Shown: positions 1 to 5,749 of the stretch, piece after piece | How positions within the stretch are numbered: the first letter of the stretch is position 1 | Layout: each line of letters opens with the position of its first letter | Source: Candidatus Aenigmatarchaeota archaeon | GTDB lineage: Archaea; EX4484-52; B79-G9 | Assembly: GCA_023142905.1 (NCBI GenBank) | Contig: JAGLIP010000011.1 | Coordinates: forward strand, 1-12,009 | DNA: 12,009 bases | Direction of reading: 5' to 3' | Notes under the pieces: model-generated | The model's input: the letters and a program-made list of their open reading frames with translations, nothing else | The model's database searches: none | What the model was told of the DNA's origin: nothing | Translations under genes and position numbers: made by a program

Positions 1-280
1 TTCTCTCAAAGCCCCTATAGATTACTGGCATGTTAAGTCATTACCTTAACATCAACCTAATCCACCGCAGTCCCATCCTTTAGCGCCGAAGCTTTGGAAG
101 ATAAACCGTTCCAGGCATTATCTTCTATCCGGTATTACCCTCAGTTTCCCGAGGTTATTCCAGACTAAAGGGCAGGTTGACTACGTGTTACTCAGCAGTT
201 CGCCTTGGCATTGCTGCCAAAAACTCGCATGGCTTAATCGAACCCCAATAGTGGTGATCTCTGGCAGGATCAACCAGAAT
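1..280 (-). rRNA. rrs: 16S ribosomal RNA, 5' portion (cut by window edge)
   Basis: Read on the minus strand from 280 down, the sequence begins ATTCTGGTTGATCCTGCCAG. This is the conserved 5' end of archaeal small-subunit rRNA, including the H1 helix CTGG/CCAG and the central-pseudoknot strand. It continues through recognisable 16S blocks such as GATTAAGCCATGCGAGT, the AACACGTAGTCAACCTGCC stretch and the GGATAGAAG region. Only about the first 280 nt are present; the rest lies beyond position 1. The H1 helix has a U-A pair where most archaea have C-G (CCGG/CCGG), a compensated change that matches eukaryotic 18S at this site. The 5' boundary is inferred from the usual archaeal mature end and could be off by one or two nucleotides. 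Confidence 0.97.
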
Positions 281-561
281 TGATGCATGCCATAAGTCAC
301 TAGTTTGTACTTAAGTCTTTTACTTATTGGTTATGCGCTAATATCTCAAAAGAGATTTAGCGGAAGTTGTACTTGAAGTTTCACCTTTTTCTGGCTTAAA
401 ATTCCTTTAAGCCAACATTATTATTGCTGCAGTGCATAGCATACGCTTATCACAATACAAAACCGGTAAGTTTAACCAGCTTTTCAAAGCGTAAAAAGCG
501 ACTACATCACAAGTCACTTTCAAAACGCGTCATTAAGAATTTCAGCGTCCAATCGTGAGTA
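281..561 (-). other. pre-rRNA 5' leader
   Basis: About 280 nt lie between the predicted transcription start near 561 and the mature 16S end. They hold two clear hairpins: 393-413 (GGCTTAAA paired with TTTAAGCC, 8 bp, 5-nt loop) and 336-362 (CGCTAAATCTC paired with GAGATATTAGCG, one bulged base, 4-nt loop). The segment next to 16S should be the 5' half of the long processing stem that brackets 16S in archaeal pre-rRNA. Its 3' partner is outside the window, so that pairing cannot be shown. No open reading frame of interest is seen. Confidence 0.7.
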
Positions 562-582
562 TACATCTTTATCCGGCAAAGC

Positions 583-598
583 TTTATATACTTTTCGA
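583..598 (-). promoter_or_regulatory. rRNA operon promoter (BRE + TATA box)
   Basis: On the minus strand this reads CGAAAAGTATATAAAGC, a near-consensus archaeal BRE (CGAAAAG) followed by a TATA box (TATATAAAG). The usual 24-27 nt spacing puts the transcription start near 561, giving a leader of about 280 nt before 16S. It is one of the two best promoter matches in the window, as expected for an rRNA operon. Confidence 0.88.
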
Positions 599-665
599 TT
601 TTGTTTGCAAATGTATTCTAATTATTGGTCAGTCTTTGATATTTTGTTTGACATTCCATTGTAGT

Positions 666-1343
666 TTACATCAAAGAGACAAGAAAAGGAGCAATGTTTT
701 TGAATGCCCAATAATTGAAAAGAATTGTTGTGATGAAAAAAGTTGCGGTATTGAATATATCTGCTCTTAAGTGTAAAAATATCAAAGACATTATGATTGC
801 ATATATAAAGGCACTCAGTATTCCTAAAAACAGCAGGTTGAGTGATAACAGATAAGGGACAATAAGGGCAATGGCAATATATCCGAAAAGCGGAACTATT
901 GCGGTATCCATCTGTTGCCTTATCCGATATACCGACCCCACAAACGAACTTATACAGCCAACCGCGGCACCAACAATCCAACCGTAATGCATGGTTGAAA
1001 GAACAGTTACAAAAAGCACAAAGTCAAGACCCACAACAAACGGAAAAAATTCCTGTATTAGTTTTGATGCGGCAGCAATAACAATAAATATGCCGATAAA
1101 AACAAGCGATTTAACATATGCTGTGAATATCAAAGATGCAATTGCTAAAAGAACAAGGGCGATTTTTATGTTTTGTGTTTTTATGCCGTATTTTTTTGAA
1201 ATCCAATCTAATGGTTGGTTTATCTTTCGATAAGAGGCTATAAAGACACTCCGTTTCTTTTTTTTTGGTGGTGGTGTCTTTTTATCCCTTTGTTTTTTTG
1301 TTTTGGGTTTTCCAATCAAATATGAAATTATTTTCTTCATCAT
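666..1343 (-). CDS. Multi-pass membrane protein, paralog A (unknown function)
   Basis: A 225-aa protein. A Lys/Pro-rich cytosolic tail (about residues 12-32, with PKTKKQRDKK and PPPKKKKR) is followed by roughly six or seven hydrophobic segments between residues 58 and 222. It is clearly homologous to the next gene upstream (1405-2034). Shared blocks include FFPFVVGLDFVLFVTVLS (99-116) against LFPFVAGFDLCLFLTVLS, and an Asn-Ala-Thr-x-Phe motif near the C terminus followed by FN(Y/W)W. The size and helix layout recall small integral membrane proteins such as ECF-transporter S components or MreD, but I see no diagnostic motif and assign no function. No ribosome binding site is visible. A weak TATA-like CATAAAGTA about 30 nt upstream (1369-1377) would fit a leaderless transcript. 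It ends just before the rRNA promoter, on the same strand. Confidence 0.85.
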   Translation of the reverse strand: MMKKIISYLIGKPKTKKQRDKKTPPPKKKKRSVFIASYRKINQPLDWISKKYGIKTQNIKIALVLLAIASLIFTAYVKSLVFIGIFIVIAAASKLIQEFFPFVVGLDFVLFVTVLSTMHYGWIVGAAVGCISSFVGSVYRIRQQMDTAIVPLFGYIAIALIVPYLLSLNLLFLGILSAFIYAIIMSLIFLHLRADIFNTATFFITTILFNYWAFKNIAPFLVSLM

Positions 1344-1404
1344 AAAAATGCCGTAATAATTCTATTGTTACTTTATGTGTGGGATGTTTTTTAAGCTTAA
1401 TTTT

Positions 1405-2034
1405 TCAAAGAAGCGCAAGGATTGTCGCACCAAACATTGAAAAAAGCCACCAATTAAAAGCAAAATGTGTTGCCGCAAATGTCGTTGCATTGATAATGCA
1501 TTTTCGAATCACCCCAAAATAAACAGTTACAATAAGCAAATCATAAACGGCTGTGGCGATAAGACCCAAAGTTACGATATTTAAAACAGGCAGATGGGGC
1601 ACAAAAAAGCCCACAGCACCCATTCCTAGATAAAATACCAGTTTGTCTTCCATTCGTCTTGAATTTCGTATTATGGCTCCAAGAAAACCTGAACCAATTC
1701 CAACAATAAGCCCTACAAGACTTCCATAAGCAACAGCACTTAAAACCGTCAGAAAAAGACAAAGGTCAAAACCGGCAACAAAAGGAAATAGATTTTGTGA
1801 AAGTCTTGAGACCGCAGCAATTCCGATAAAAAGAGGTATTACAATAGCGGCCTTAGAATATGCCAAAAGAATAATAATCGCCAAAAAGGCGAGTACATAT
1901 GGCTGATTTTTTTCAGTTATAATTTTTTTAATATTGTTTTTTGCGAAATATTGCTTTTTAGTGTTTGTTTTTATGCAGGCTGTTGGTTTTTCCTTCTTTT
2001 CCTGCACAAAAAGTTTCAAAAGTTTGTAGAACAT
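1405..2034 (-). CDS. Multi-pass membrane protein, paralog B (unknown function)
   Basis: A 209-aa protein with a Lys-rich N-terminal tail (about residues 12-45) and about six hydrophobic segments from residue 46 to the end. It is the tandem paralog of 666-1343, alignable from about residue 60 onward: LFPFVAGFDLCLFLTVLSA (82-100), a Gly-rich loop VGIGSGFLGAIIRNSRRM (111-128), then INATTFAATHFAFNWW (181-196). The basic Arg-rich loop after the fourth helix is shared with paralog A (YRIRQQM). The gene begins 26 nt after the cutA stop. No good ribosome binding site is present, but an A/T-rich TTAAAAAA box about 25 nt upstream, overlapping the cutA stop, could drive a leaderless message. Function unknown. 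Confidence 0.85.
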   Translation of the reverse strand: MFYKLLKLFVQEKKEKPTACIKTNTKKQYFAKNNIKKIITEKNQPYVLAFLAIIILLAYSKAAIVIPLFIGIAAVSRLSQNLFPFVAGFDLCLFLTVLSAVAYGSLVGLIVGIGSGFLGAIIRNSRRMEDKLVFYLGMGAVGFFVPHLPVLNIVTLGLIATAVYDLLIVTVYFGVIRKCIINATTFAATHFAFNWWLFSMFGATILALL

Positions 2035-2060
2035 AAAAAATATTTTTCCCTGCTTGTTTT

Positions 2061-2405
2061 TTAATCATTTACTTCGTGTTCCGATAGAACTTCTCTATCA
2101 ATCCAGTTGAAATAATGTAAGCCCCCATCAGTTATGGGTAGCACAATAAATTCAGGAATATCATAAGAATGGACAACAAGAACTTCCCGTTTTAGTTTTT
2201 CCAGAAGGTATTTTTTGGTCTTGAAAAGCATTATAAATTCTATTTCTTGTTTTATTTCGCCGCGACAATGGTATGTGCTTTCAACATCACGGATTACATT
2301 AATGCATGCCGCAAGCCTTTTTGTCAAAACAATATTTTTTATTCGTTTTACCTCTTCTTCAGAATTGGAGGTAGTCATACACAGGAAGTATTCTATTTCG
2401 GTCAT
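2061..2405 (-). CDS. cutA: CutA divalent-cation tolerance family protein
   Basis: A 114-aa protein, the normal length for CutA1. Family signatures are visible in order: the LTKRLAACINVI block (28-39), S-x-Y-x-C-x-G-E-I (44-52, where most members have Trp for Cys), the LLFKTKK-like strand, HSYDIPEFIVLPI (79-91) and the C-terminal YFNWI (98-102). CutA1 forms very stable trimers with a ferredoxin-like fold. It has been linked to copper/divalent-metal tolerance in bacteria, but its exact role in archaea is not settled. The start codon lies about 27 nt from a TATA box, so the transcript is probably leaderless. The two membrane paralogs follow closely on the same strand and may be co-transcribed. 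Confidence 0.93.
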   Translation of the reverse strand: MTEIEYFLCMTTSNSEEEVKRIKNIVLTKRLAACINVIRDVESTYHCRGEIKQEIEFIMLFKTKKYLLEKLKREVLVVHSYDIPEFIVLPITDGGLHYFNWIDREVLSEHEVND

Positions 2406-2413
2406 ACCGTAAA

Positions 2414-2450
2414 TAATGGCTGCAATGCTTTATATGCATTACAGCCATTA
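2414..2450 (-). promoter_or_regulatory. cutA promoter inside a palindrome (possible operator)
   Basis: Two 15-nt arms (2414-2428 and 2436-2450) are inverted repeats with a single mismatch, G-U in minus-strand RNA. The 7-nt spacer plus one arm base forms the TATA-like box ATATAAAG (2428-2435, minus strand). Its centre is about 27 nt from the cutA ATG, so transcription would begin at or next to the start codon. A dimeric regulator bound to the arms would cover the TATA box and block TBP. A regulatory role is inferred from the geometry alone. Confidence 0.6.
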
Positions 2451-2473
2451 AAAGGGAGCAACCATACAAAGAA

Positions 2474-2719
2474 TTATGATTTGGCATACTGCTCTAAAAA
2501 GTCTTTTGCATACCGTTCCTGCGCATAGGTGCCAAAAGCATAGGGAAATATGTTTGCAAGCTCTTCTATCCTCGCTCTTGCGCGCTTTTTCGCCCGACAC
2601 CACTTTATTTCATCAGACACACTTCCTTTTCTATAATCCTGCATGAATATTCCTTTTGTTGAAAGTCCCTGTTTCCTTAAATCGCTTTTTACCAAAGCCA
2701 TCTCGCACGCTATATCCAT
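2474..2719 (-). CDS. Small unknown protein (81 aa)
   Basis: An 81-aa protein of mixed charge, predicted soluble. It has a basic central helix (KKRARARIEEL, about 44-54) and a Tyr/Phe-rich C terminus (FPYAFGTYAQERY, 58-70). I do not recognise a family. The start is well supported by GGAGG seven nucleotides upstream of the ATG. The gene begins 14 nt after the stop of the 47-aa gene 2734-2877, so the two likely form one transcript. It ends just before the cutA promoter palindrome. There are no signal peptide or membrane segments. An overlapping minus-strand frame at 2631-2831 lacks a ribosome binding site and is treated as a shadow. Confidence 0.65.
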   Translation of the reverse strand: MDIACEMALVKSDLRKQGLSTKGIFMQDYRKGSVSDEIKWCRAKKRARARIEELANIFPYAFGTYAQERYAKDFLEQYAKS

Positions 2720-2733
2720 AATATCTCCTCCAC

Positions 2734-2877
2734 TTAACAGACCGCAGCTGCATTTCTATAGTTTGAAAGCTGTATCTGACTTTCATTTCCTGGGCTCGTT
2801 TTGTACGGGTATTGTTTTCGTAACTCTGCAATTCTTTGTTTCATTTTTTCCCGAACAGCATATTTATGATAATTCAT
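2734..2877 (-). CDS. Very small unknown protein (47 aa)
   Basis: A 47-codon reading frame beginning MNYHKYAVREKMKQRIAEL and ending in AAAVC before a TAA. It is strongly basic in its first half and predicted helical. Support comes from the signals: GGTGA six nucleotides before the ATG, a TATA-like CTTATAAAG (2932-2940, minus strand) placed to start transcription near 2910, and tight 14-nt spacing to the next gene, which has its own GGAGG. Neither protein belongs to a family I know. The pair lies between tRNA-Pro (divergent) and cutA. It could be a regulator/partner pair, but nothing in the sequence proves that. Confidence 0.6.
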   Translation of the reverse strand: MNYHKYAVREKMKQRIAELRKQYPYKTSPGNESQIQLSNYRNAAAVC

Positions 2878-2931
2878 TTGAACTCACCTTGAATTTCTTG
2901 TAATCTTGTAAACATGAAAGGAACTCGTGCG

Positions 2932-2940
2932 CTTTATAAG
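2932..2940 (-). promoter_or_regulatory. TATA-like box for the 47/81-aa gene pair
   Basis: CTTATAAAG on the minus strand. A start about 26 nt downstream (near 2910) would leave a leader of about 33 nt containing the GGTGA site of the 47-aa gene. The box is back to back with the tRNA-Pro promoter on the other strand. Confidence 0.45.
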
Positions 2941-2992
2941 CTTGCGGGATGGTTGCGTGCCGATAGAAGTGTTTCTGTGCCGTAAGAGTAAG

Positions 2993-3001
2993 AATATAAA
3001 G
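2993..3001 (+). promoter_or_regulatory. tRNA-Pro promoter (TATA box)
   Basis: AATATAAAG with purine-rich upstream bases. The spacing predicts a start near 3022, about five nucleotides before the mature tRNA 5' end. A second TATA-like CTTATAAAA (3006-3014) is too close to serve as the promoter. Confidence 0.55.
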
Positions 3002-3026
3002 TTTACTTATAAAAACATTATCTGTT

Positions 3027-3103
3027 GGGGCCTTGGGGTAGCTTGGTTATCCTTAGAGCTTTGGGAGCTTTGGACCCCGGTTCAAATCCGGGAGGCCCCA
3101 CCA
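3027..3103 (+). tRNA. trnP: tRNA-Pro (anticodon UGG), CCA encoded
   Basis: The full cloverleaf folds by hand. The acceptor stem GGGGCCT/AGGCCCC has seven Watson-Crick pairs. The D arm has a GGG/CCT stem and a loop with A14, G18G19 and A21. The anticodon stem is AGAGC/GCTTT with loop TTTGGGA, giving anticodon TGG with U33 and G37. A 4-nt variable loop precedes the T arm CCCGG-TTCAAAT-CCGGG. A73 and a gene-encoded CCA follow. G37 after UGG is typical of proline tRNA. There is no intron. A TTTTT run at 3108-3112 should end transcription. Confidence 0.96.
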
Positions 3104-3112
3104 AAACTTTTT
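3090..3112 (+). repeat. tRNA 3'-end direct repeat, copy 1 (inside tRNA-Pro)
   Basis: GGGAGGCCCCACCAAAAC followed by TTTTT. This covers the end of the T-stem, the acceptor 3' strand, CCA and the T-tract. A near copy lies about 270 bp downstream at 3362-3384. Confidence 0.6.
3108..3112 (+). terminator. poly-T terminator of tRNA-Pro
   Basis: Five T residues, four bases after the encoded CCA. T-tracts are the usual intrinsic stop for archaeal RNA polymerase. Confidence 0.55.
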
Positions 3113-3124
3113 CTACTTGCTTAA

Positions 3125-3226
3125 GGTATCAACTCAATCAGTATATTTTTAGAAAGCGCGTGGTACTTCGGTCTTTTGGGTGATTTTTATATTGCGCAAG
3201 CAATTAAAAAGCTTGAAAATCTTTGA
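3125..3226 (+). pseudogene. Possible protein remnant 1 (…FGL…YI..AIKKLEN)
   Basis: An open frame without a start codon encodes WYFGLLGDFYIAQAIKKLEN before a TGA at 3224. The same spacing of FGL, YI and AIKKL-x-N recurs in another gene-free stretch at 8132-8209, which reads GFFGLF…YILYAIKKLKN. The residue pattern suggests the C-terminal part of a small membrane protein that has decayed twice. The tract is short and A-rich, so chance similarity is possible. Confidence 0.25.
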
Positions 3227-3237
3227 TTTTCATGAAC

Positions 3238-3386
3238 CCTAGCCTTTTCGACTATAGTCAATCTGCCGACTTTGCAAATCAATTATATCTCAAACGCATG
3301 CAGTTGACTATATAGGAATCCGATATGTTATCGGATTCTGCATACGAAAAGGGTAGGATTTGGGAGGCCCACCACAAACTTTTTTT
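3238..3386 (+). ncRNA. Candidate structured RNA with three-way junction
   Basis: Hand folding gives three helices. The outer stem is CCTA-G-CCTTTTCG (3238-3250) with CGAAAAGG-G-TAGG (3345-3357): 12 pairs and one G-G mismatch. Stem 1 is 3253-3266 with 3300-3312: 13 pairs and one bulged T. Hairpin 2 is GAATCCGATA with TATCGGATTC (3316-3325/3329-3338): 10 perfect pairs and a 3-nt loop. Together they form a three-way junction. A further perfect hairpin, TGAAAATC-TTT-GATTTTCA, lies just upstream (3214-3232). A run of seven T (3380-3386) follows, favouring plus-strand transcription. It lacks the conserved blocks of RNase P RNA and SRP RNA, and has no hammerhead core. Since every pair is Watson-Crick the strand is not fixed by pairing; on the minus strand it would be the 3' UTR of the 490-aa gene. 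Confidence 0.4.
3362..3384 (+). repeat. tRNA 3'-end direct repeat, copy 2 (decayed, att-like)
   Basis: GGGAGGCCCACCACAAAC followed by a T run. It differs from the tRNA-Pro 3' end by one lost C and one gained C. The 5' part of a tRNA is absent here. Duplication of a tRNA 3' end in direct orientation is the mark left by integrases that insert at tRNA genes, but no integrase gene lies between the copies. Confidence 0.5.
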
Positions 3387-3391
3387 ATAAT

Positions 3392-4864
3392 TCATGTAGT
3401 TGCCACAATCTTTACAGGAAATGAAGGATCTCTTAGTGTATCTTCAGTTACAAAAATATAGTTTGTATCATGTGTTAGTGTTTCCCCTTTTATCAAATTG
3501 TGCAGATACTGTTGCATCGAAAGATTCATTTCGTCAACATATTTTGCGGTTAAAAGGCTGTCTTCCTGAGAAATAGGACATACTCCACGATTGTAGACCT
3601 CATCAACGCCGTCCAGTATGAAGTCACGAAGCGGATTCACTTCTTTAATTACCTCATCAATCGGCGACACAATACATTCTTGGATATCCCCATCAGTTGT
3701 TTGTGAAAAATATCCGGAAACAATATCATTATCGCTGTATTTTTCTTGGAGTGCTTTGTGTTGTTGTACTGTAAGTGAAGACATAAAAATTTTATCAATT
3801 TTCGGATCATTTGTATAAATTTCGATATATCTTTGCGGTTTTCTGTTGAAGCTTTCGGTAATCCGGACAGGAACCCTTTTTTCACCAACAACGGCATCAA
3901 GTTCAACCAGTGCAGAAACAGCACAGTAATTCTCTTTTCCGGTTCCATCAAAATATGTAATGTATTCCCCAGTTTCGGTTATGAATGGCTCGGCATGCAC
4001 TACCCGGATGTTTTCAAGAGTTGCGGGCGTACCGTAGATATTTTTAAACAGTCTTATGAGTGGTACAATTTCATGAATTCCTTTTTCCCATAACGGATTT
4101 GCTCTTTTTTTTATTATATCATCACATACGCCATTAGGGATATTGTAGTTAATCTGATTGTCTGTACGCACAACATTAATGGATGATGGATAGATTCCAT
4201 GCTTTTTCATATATTTCTCAGTTATTGGTTTCGCAGGATCCAATGTTTCAACTAAAAATTCATGTATCTTAACGCCAATACTATTTGCCCTTTTAATAAC
4301 CTGGTTTGTTGTTCCCTGAGCCATAGTCATAGGAGTATCAACAAGAATGACTGGTTTTTTGCCGTTAGGTTCTACTTGAATTTCAAAATATTGTAGCAGA
4401 GCATCAATAAAAGGAAAGTGACCGTCTCTTCCGGTATCTTTGTCTACCGCGGATGTGGAAATATACGCCAAATCCGTTGGGTGCAGTTTTTCAAAAAGTT
4501 CCTCGTCAAAAGAATGTCTAAGCTCGCTTGGTTCAAATCTCCGGATGTATTCGTTTATATCGTAATCATTTACTTCAACAGCAATACCTGCGTTCTTTAA
4601 ATTTTCTAGAGTATTGTTAATTGCCGGCGCACCAACCCCTCTAACATCTTTCCACGCATCAAAATAAGTGTCTATATTTCGTCCATCAAGATGAAGGGCA
4701 TTTAAAGGGATTTCACCTTCAAGAGCTGCATCGGCAGTTACATTTGCAAGGATTCTTGCCCACCTGCCACTGTGTATGGTTGTTTTGTCACCAACCTTTC
4801 TGGCTCCGCCGAAACCAATAATACGCATGTTTAATCCATCCGTATTGGTTTTCTTGGTTTTCAT
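3392..4864 (-). CDS. Unknown 490-aa protein with Rossmann-like N terminus
   Basis: I do not recognise a family. The N-terminal stretch RIIGFGGARKVG (14-25) fits a nucleotide-binding G-x-G-G-x-x-x-x-G loop. Alternating strand/helix pattern continues to about residue 230 (for example KKPVILVDTPMTMAQGTTNQ). The C-terminal half looks like a separate alpha/beta domain, rich in acidic residues. It is predicted soluble and cytosolic, with no signal peptide or membrane helix. The start chosen is the ATG at 4864, preceded by GGTG six bases away. A longer frame from a TTG at 4885 overlaps the upstream stop, and an internal ATG before RIIGFGG is also possible. It follows the PIG-L-like gene by 17 nt and is surely co-transcribed. 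The partnership hints at sugar or amide chemistry, possibly a dehydrogenase-type step, but this is inference. Confidence 0.85.
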   Translation of the reverse strand: MKTKKTNTDGLNMRIIGFGGARKVGDKTTIHSGRWARILANVTADAALEGEIPLNALHLDGRNIDTYFDAWKDVRGVGAPAINNTLENLKNAGIAVEVNDYDINEYIRRFEPSELRHSFDEELFEKLHPTDLAYISTSAVDKDTGRDGHFPFIDALLQYFEIQVEPNGKKPVILVDTPMTMAQGTTNQVIKRANSIGVKIHEFLVETLDPAKPITEKYMKKHGIYPSSINVVRTDNQINYNIPNGVCDDIIKKRANPLWEKGIHEIVPLIRLFKNIYGTPATLENIRVVHAEPFITETGEYITYFDGTGKENYCAVSALVELDAVVGEKRVPVRITESFNRKPQRYIEIYTNDPKIDKIFMSSLTVQQHKALQEKYSDNDIVSGYFSQTTDGDIQECIVSPIDEVIKEVNPLRDFILDGVDEVYNRGVCPISQEDSLLTAKYVDEMNLSMQQYLHNLIKGETLTHDTNYIFVTEDTLRDPSFPVKIVATT

Positions 4865-4881
4865 TTTAAACACCTTTATTT

Positions 4882-5649
4882 TCAATCCGTTATTTCCGCA
4901 TCTTCTCGTCCATGTGTTATTTTGGTGATATCAATAGCATCAAGAAGTTTTGATATATTTTCAATATCTTCGTCTGTGCCGTCAAAACCAAGAACCTCTG
5001 CGCGAAAAATCGTTCGGTCTTTTCGATAAGTTCCATATATTTTTGCGTAATATTCAGAAATAAGATTTGCAATTCCTGCAAAATCCGCTTCTCTTTCCTG
5101 AGATATGTGTTTCTTGATTGCCTGCAGTTTTTTCTCGGTCTGTTGGGTTACATCTATAAGAAAGACATTTTTAGGCGTGTCTTTTCTTTTCTCATAGAAA
5201 TCAGGCATAAGCCAGACACTATATTTTCCAATTAAAACATTTGGTTTAATTTGTAAAAGAATATCCTTCACAATATCATGGCAGCCCATATAGTCTTCAT
5301 GCATATTGGTTCTTGAAGGCATAAAAACAACATCGGGATTTTCAGTTTCTATAATTTCGCGTATTTTTTGCTTGGTTTTATCTTTTTGTTCGTCATCAAG
5401 CTTTGAAAGTGTTCCATCTTCCAGATTAAATTGGTGGTAATCGGAAATTCCGACAAACTCGCGCTCATCTTGTCCTTCTTGCTTTCGGTATTCAATTATT
5501 TTTTCTTCAGGAATAAGCTCCGTACCATGCCGCCCATCAGTCATATAGACATAACTGATTTTAGCGCCTTTCTCTTTCAGCCTTAGTATTGTGCCACCCA
5601 TGCCAATAATGGCATTGTTGTTGTGTGGTTGGAAGATTAAGATTTTCAT
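4882..5649 (-). CDS. PIG-L/LmbE-fold protein with altered active site
   Basis: A 255-aa protein matching the PIG-L/LmbE N-acetylglucosaminyl deacetylase fold in order. Strand 1 runs into H9-N-N-N-A then GMGGT (16-20), where canonical members read HPDDE…GGT. It continues with MTDGRHG (36-42), the RKQEGQDEREFVGI helix (55-68) equivalent to R-x-x-E…LG, and MPSRTNMHEDYMG (110-122) at the HPDH position. Family members bind zinc through His and Asp of HPDDE and the last His of HxDH. Here both Asp are Asn and that His is Tyr120; only H9, H117 and D119 remain. The ordinary zinc deacetylase reaction is therefore unlikely, so it may be a pseudoenzyme or a divergent hydrolase. The start is supported by GAGGCGAT five bases before the ATG. 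It leads a two-gene unit. Confidence 0.85.
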   Translation of the reverse strand: MKILIFQPHNNNAIIGMGGTILRLKEKGAKISYVYMTDGRHGTELIPEEKIIEYRKQEGQDEREFVGISDYHQFNLEDGTLSKLDDEQKDKTKQKIREIIETENPDVVFMPSRTNMHEDYMGCHDIVKDILLQIKPNVLIGKYSVWLMPDFYEKRKDTPKNVFLIDVTQQTEKKLQAIKKHISQEREADFAGIANLISEYYAKIYGTYRKDRTIFRAEVLGFDGTDEDIENISKLLDAIDITKITHGREDAEITD

Positions 5650-5749
5650 AACATATCGCCTCGTATTGTAAATTCACTAATATTTTGTAGCTTTTAATTC
5701 TAGTTTCATTATTTCTGCTAATGCCTTGTTTTTTTAAACTTAATAAAAT

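Noticed and set aside
622..981. 119-aa minus-strand frame overlapping paralog A
   Set aside because: Out of frame with the membrane protein, which has a clear paralog; the Cys/Tyr/His-rich translation looks like a frame shadow.
2414..2450. Reading the cutA palindrome as a terminator of the 81-aa gene
   Set aside because: No T-tract follows it on the minus strand, and it contains a TATA box at leaderless distance from cutA.
2631..2831. 66-aa minus-strand frame between the two small genes
   Set aside because: It overlaps both the 47-aa and 81-aa genes out of frame and has no ribosome binding site, unlike those two.
3238..3386. RNase P RNA, SRP RNA or a second tRNA with intron
   Set aside because: None of the conserved blocks of those RNAs is present, and no 5' acceptor strand pairs with the tRNA-like 3' end.
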